A DNA stretch of 16,325 bases, taken from assembly GCA_937901865.1 (NCBI GenBank), contig CALDID010000117.1:1-16325 (forward strand), in the 5' to 3' direction. How positions within the stretch are numbered: position 1 is the first letter of the stretch; each line of letters opens with the position of its first letter. Position numbers and translations under genes: made by a program. Of the stretch, positions 14,118 through 16,325 are shown piece by piece. The notes below the pieces were generated by a model that saw nothing but the letters and a program-made list of their open reading frames with translations, ran no database searches and was not told the DNA's origin. This stretch comes from an uncultured Treponema sp. (GTDB lineage Bacteria; Spirochaetota; Spirochaetia; Treponematales; Treponemataceae).

Positions 14118-15049
14118 GAAAAGGTATCATTACAAAGAAGGTTTTTGCATTTCTTCTTATTGGAAGCATTGCGCTCTGCAGTGGATTTGCGGCGAAAAAG
14201 CCAAAGACACAAAAGGTGAAAGTCGGTGTGTGCGGTGCGTCAAATGACCATTGGAAAGCGGTGCAATATGTGCTTGACCAAGAGAAAAGCGGCATAAAGC
14301 TGGAGCTTGTGGAATTCAGCGCGTATAATTTGCCGAACGAAGCTCTTAATTCTGGAGATATTGACATCAATTCTTTTCAGCACAAGGCATATTTGAATAA
14401 CGAAATCCAAAAGAATGGATATAAGCTGACTGTTATTGGTGATACGCTGATTGCGCCGCTTACGCTGTATTCAAAGAAGTATAAGAGCCTTGAAGAAATA
14501 AAAGCTGCGGCTGGCTTAAACGGTACGAACACGGTGAAAGCAGGAGCTTTGAAGTTTGCAATTCCGAGCGATGGCACGAATTTGAGCCGAGGTATAAAGC
14601 TGCTTGAAACTGCGGGGCTTATTGCAGTAGACGCAGAGGCAGGCTATACACCTGAGCTAAAAGATATTACAACGTTTATTTATAATGTGGAAGTTGTTCC
14701 GCAAACAGCAAATACATTGCCGCAGACCTTGAATGATTATGCAGGGGCTACGATTAACGGAACGTATGCTATTCCGACAGGTCTTGTTCCGAGCCGCGAC
14801 GGGCTTATCATTGAAAAGCAAAGTGAAGATGGAAATAATCCGTATGTGAATATTATCGTTTCTCGTACAAAAGATAAAGATAATGAAGTGTATCAAAAAA
14901 TCGTGAAAGCGTTTCAGACGCAAACGGTTGCAGAGTATATTCTTGCAAAGTTTTCAGAATCATTCTTTCCTTCATTTCCGTATTCACAAGTGAGCGCAGC
15001 ACAGGCAGCTGAAACTGTGAAGAAAGTTGATAAGGCTGTTCGCTGGTAA
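14114..15049 (+). CDS. metQ: Methionine-binding protein MetQ (NlpA family)
   Basis: This 311-aa extracytoplasmic solute-binding protein of the NlpA/MetQ family resembles T. pallidum Tp32, a methionine-binding lipoprotein. An N-terminal signal (basic 1-9, hydrophobic 10-25) contains C22. Family motifs are K-V-G-V (35-38), N-S-F-Q-H-K-A-Y-L (86-94), A-P-L-T-L-Y-S-K-K-Y (114-123), I-P-S-D-G-T-N-L-S-R (150-159), L-L-E-T-A-G-L-I (163-170), A-x-I-N-G-T-Y-A (212-219) and P-Y-V-N-I-I-V (243-249). The residue before C22 is Leu, unusual for a lipobox, so lipidation is uncertain; signal peptidase I cleavage after G-F-A (26) is the alternative. The gene lies between metI (4-nt overlap) and the amidohydrolase (27-nt gap). 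Confidence 0.95.
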   Translation: MRKGIITKKVFAFLLIGSIALCSGFAAKKPKTQKVKVGVCGASNDHWKAVQYVLDQEKSGIKLELVEFSAYNLPNEALNSGDIDINSFQHKAYLNNEIQKNGYKLTVIGDTLIAPLTLYSKKYKSLEEIKAAAGLNGTNTVKAGALKFAIPSDGTNLSRGIKLLETAGLIAVDAEAGYTPELKDITTFIYNVEVVPQTANTLPQTLNDYAGATINGTYAIPTGLVPSRDGLIIEKQSEDGNNPYVNIIVSRTKDKDNEVYQKIVKAFQTQTVAEYILAKFSESFFPSFPYSQVSAAQAAETVKKVDKAVRW

Positions 15050-15076
15050 GGATAGGTTTGCAAGTGAGCGGAAAAA

Positions 15077-16267
15077 ATGAGAGCAAGCGATGAGAAGATT
15101 TTTGAGGAAATAAAAGCTGACCATGAATATGTCGTAGAGCTAAGGCGGCATTTTCATAAATATCCAGAAGTGGGCAAAGAAGAGTTTTTGACAGCAGAGA
15201 AGATAGAAAGTGAACTCGATAAGCTGGGGATAGAACATAAAAGAGTTGCGGAAACTGGTGTTTATGCACAAATCAAGGGCAGAGGAGAGGGGAAAACGAT
15301 TGTTCTGCGGGCTGATATAGACGCTCTTCCTATTCAGGAAACGCATCTTTGCTCATATACTTCAACAATTCCGAATAGAATGCACGCTTGCGGTCATGAC
15401 GCTCATACAGCAGCACTTCTCGGAGCTTGCCGCATATTGAGTAAGCATAGAGATGATTTTTCTGGCACAGTGCGCATAACGTTTCAATCTGGCGAGGAAA
15501 TAGCGTATGGCGGAAAAGTGTTTGTTAAAAGCGGTCTACTTGACGGAGCTGACAGGTCTTTTGGTATACACGCGGCTTCTAATCTAAAAGCTGGCAATAT
15601 CGCCCTTGTAGCTGGTTCAAATAATGCAAGTGTTGATTATTTCAAAATCAAAGTGAACGGACACTCTGCTCACGTTTCAACTCCACAGCTTGGAGTTGAT
15701 GCGGTGTATATTGCAAGCCAAATTGTTATTTCTGCGCAGGCGATTACCTCTCGCCTTTCCTCTCCGATGGATAATATCATCGTTGGCATTGGAACGATAA
15801 AAGCAGGAGATACATATAATATTGTGGCGCAAAAAGCTGAATTGGAGGGGACAATACGCGCTTTGACACCGCAGGTGAGAGAGAGAACGAAAGTGCTTCT
15901 TTGTGATATTGCTTGTAAAACAGCGAGTATGTTTGGCGGAACGGCTGAAGTGGAGTACAAAGATTATGCTTCGCCTCTGATAAACGATAAAGATGCTACG
16001 GCGGAGGCTCAAAAAACTGCTATTAGGATTTTTGGTGCTGAAAATGTTATAACAGAAAGAGAGCCGTCTTTGGGTGGTGATGATTTTGCGGAATATATCC
16101 TAAAAGTGCCAGGTGTATATGCGTATTTTGGTACAGCGAACCCACAAAAGAAAGAAACAACGCTTGCTCATCACGATTCTAGTTTTGATATAGAAGAGGA
16201 TTCTTTGATACAAGCCGTTTCTCTCTATACATTTTATACGCTTGATTTTTTGAATAATTCTTTTTAA
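15077..16267 (+). CDS. M20 family metal-dependent amidohydrolase
   Basis: This 396-aa M20D peptidase/amidohydrolase has a catalytic domain with L-R-A-D-I-D-A-L-P-I (77-86), M-H-A-C-G-H-D-A-H-T-A (102-112) giving ligands C105 and H107, the Glu pair E140-E141 in Q-S-G-E-E, H165 and H365. A lid/dimerisation domain lies at about 183-295 with G-H-S-A-H (195-199). The family includes hippurate hydrolase, N-acetyl-amino-acid deacylases and N-acetyl-diaminopimelate deacetylase; sequence alone does not choose among them. Its place directly after metNIQ suggests release of methionine (or cysteine) from N-acyl or small peptide forms. A similar linkage of a M20 gene with met transport genes is known to me from streptococci. 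No signal peptide is present, so it is cytoplasmic. The ribosome binding site is weak (GAGCGGA). A repeat copy follows the stop by 5 nt. Confidence 0.93.
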   Translation: MRASDEKIFEEIKADHEYVVELRRHFHKYPEVGKEEFLTAEKIESELDKLGIEHKRVAETGVYAQIKGRGEGKTIVLRADIDALPIQETHLCSYTSTIPNRMHACGHDAHTAALLGACRILSKHRDDFSGTVRITFQSGEEIAYGGKVFVKSGLLDGADRSFGIHAASNLKAGNIALVAGSNNASVDYFKIKVNGHSAHVSTPQLGVDAVYIASQIVISAQAITSRLSSPMDNIIVGIGTIKAGDTYNIVAQKAELEGTIRALTPQVRERTKVLLCDIACKTASMFGGTAEVEYKDYASPLINDKDATAEAQKTAIRIFGAENVITEREPSLGGDDFAEYILKVPGVYAYFGTANPQKKETTLAHHDSSFDIEEDSLIQAVSLYTFYTLDFLNNSF

Positions 16268-16272
16268 TTGAT

Positions 16273-16325
16273 TAGACCTGTTCGGAAACAGTATGTCAGT
16301 TCCGTACTCGGCTTTATGTCATTGC
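16273..16325 (+). repeat. Intergenic inverted-end repeat, copy 3 (cut by window edge)
   Basis: It starts TAGACCTGTTCGGAAAC and is identical to copy 2 over 16271-16298, then diverges. The interior has GTTCCGTACTCGGC and then repeats ATGTCATTGC, the phrase that begins the first hairpin of copy 2, suggesting an extra internal module. It begins 5 nt after the amidohydrolase stop. The other end lies outside the window. Confidence 0.8.

Overview
The window looks like chromosome of a spirochaete of the genus Treponema or a close relative. The evidence is the protein content and the order phoH - pgpH - ybeY - corC/tlyC - TPR protein, which I recall as a treponemal arrangement, plus a NeuB homologue and a MetQ of the Tp32 type. 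This is inferred from family recognition, not from a database search. All twelve protein genes appear intact. I see no rRNA, tRNA, CRISPR array, transposase or phage gene.

Layout. (1) 1-4386, minus strand: dnaE (replicative polymerase alpha subunit) followed by yggT (small membrane protein), ending at an intergenic repeat at the window edge. (2) 4387-4561: a run of four small hairpins, several with T-tracts, that ends the next transcript. (3) 4562-10764, minus strand: a compact five-gene operon, phoH > pgpH > ybeY > corC > TPR protein. Gene overlaps occur at every junction except ybeY/corC, where a 114-bp repeat element with inverted ends has been placed. (4) 10765-10831: a 67-bp divergent promoter region whose two -35 boxes overlap. 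(5) 10832-11953, plus strand: neuB, a stand-alone nonulosonate synthase gene with its own terminator. (6) 11954-12329: 376 bp without a convincing gene, holding the neuB terminator, four tandem copies of a ~23-bp unit with an inverted half-copy, weaker hairpins and a probable metN promoter. (7) 12330-16267, plus strand: metN-metI-metQ-M20 amidohydrolase, a methionine ABC importer with a linked deacylase, followed at once by a third repeat copy.

How the genes fit together. The phoH operon combines RNA and ribosome maturation (PhoH, YbeY), probable cyclic-di-AMP hydrolysis (PgpH), a CBS/CorC ion-transport-associated protein and a secreted TPR protein. The met operon imports methionine, and its amidohydrolase may release methionine or another amino acid from N-acyl precursors. 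NeuB would make a sialic-acid-like sugar for surface or flagellar glycans, but no partner genes are present here.

The most interesting signals are: a repeat family with shared ends and different hairpin interiors, where removing one copy plus one TA restores a tight operon junction; three transcript-leading genes (dnaE, phoH, neuB) that lack a Shine-Dalgarno sequence and have -10-like boxes only 6-10 nt before the start codon, suggesting leaderless mRNAs; a DnaE PHP domain that keeps all nine metal-site residues; and the tandem repeats upstream of metN.
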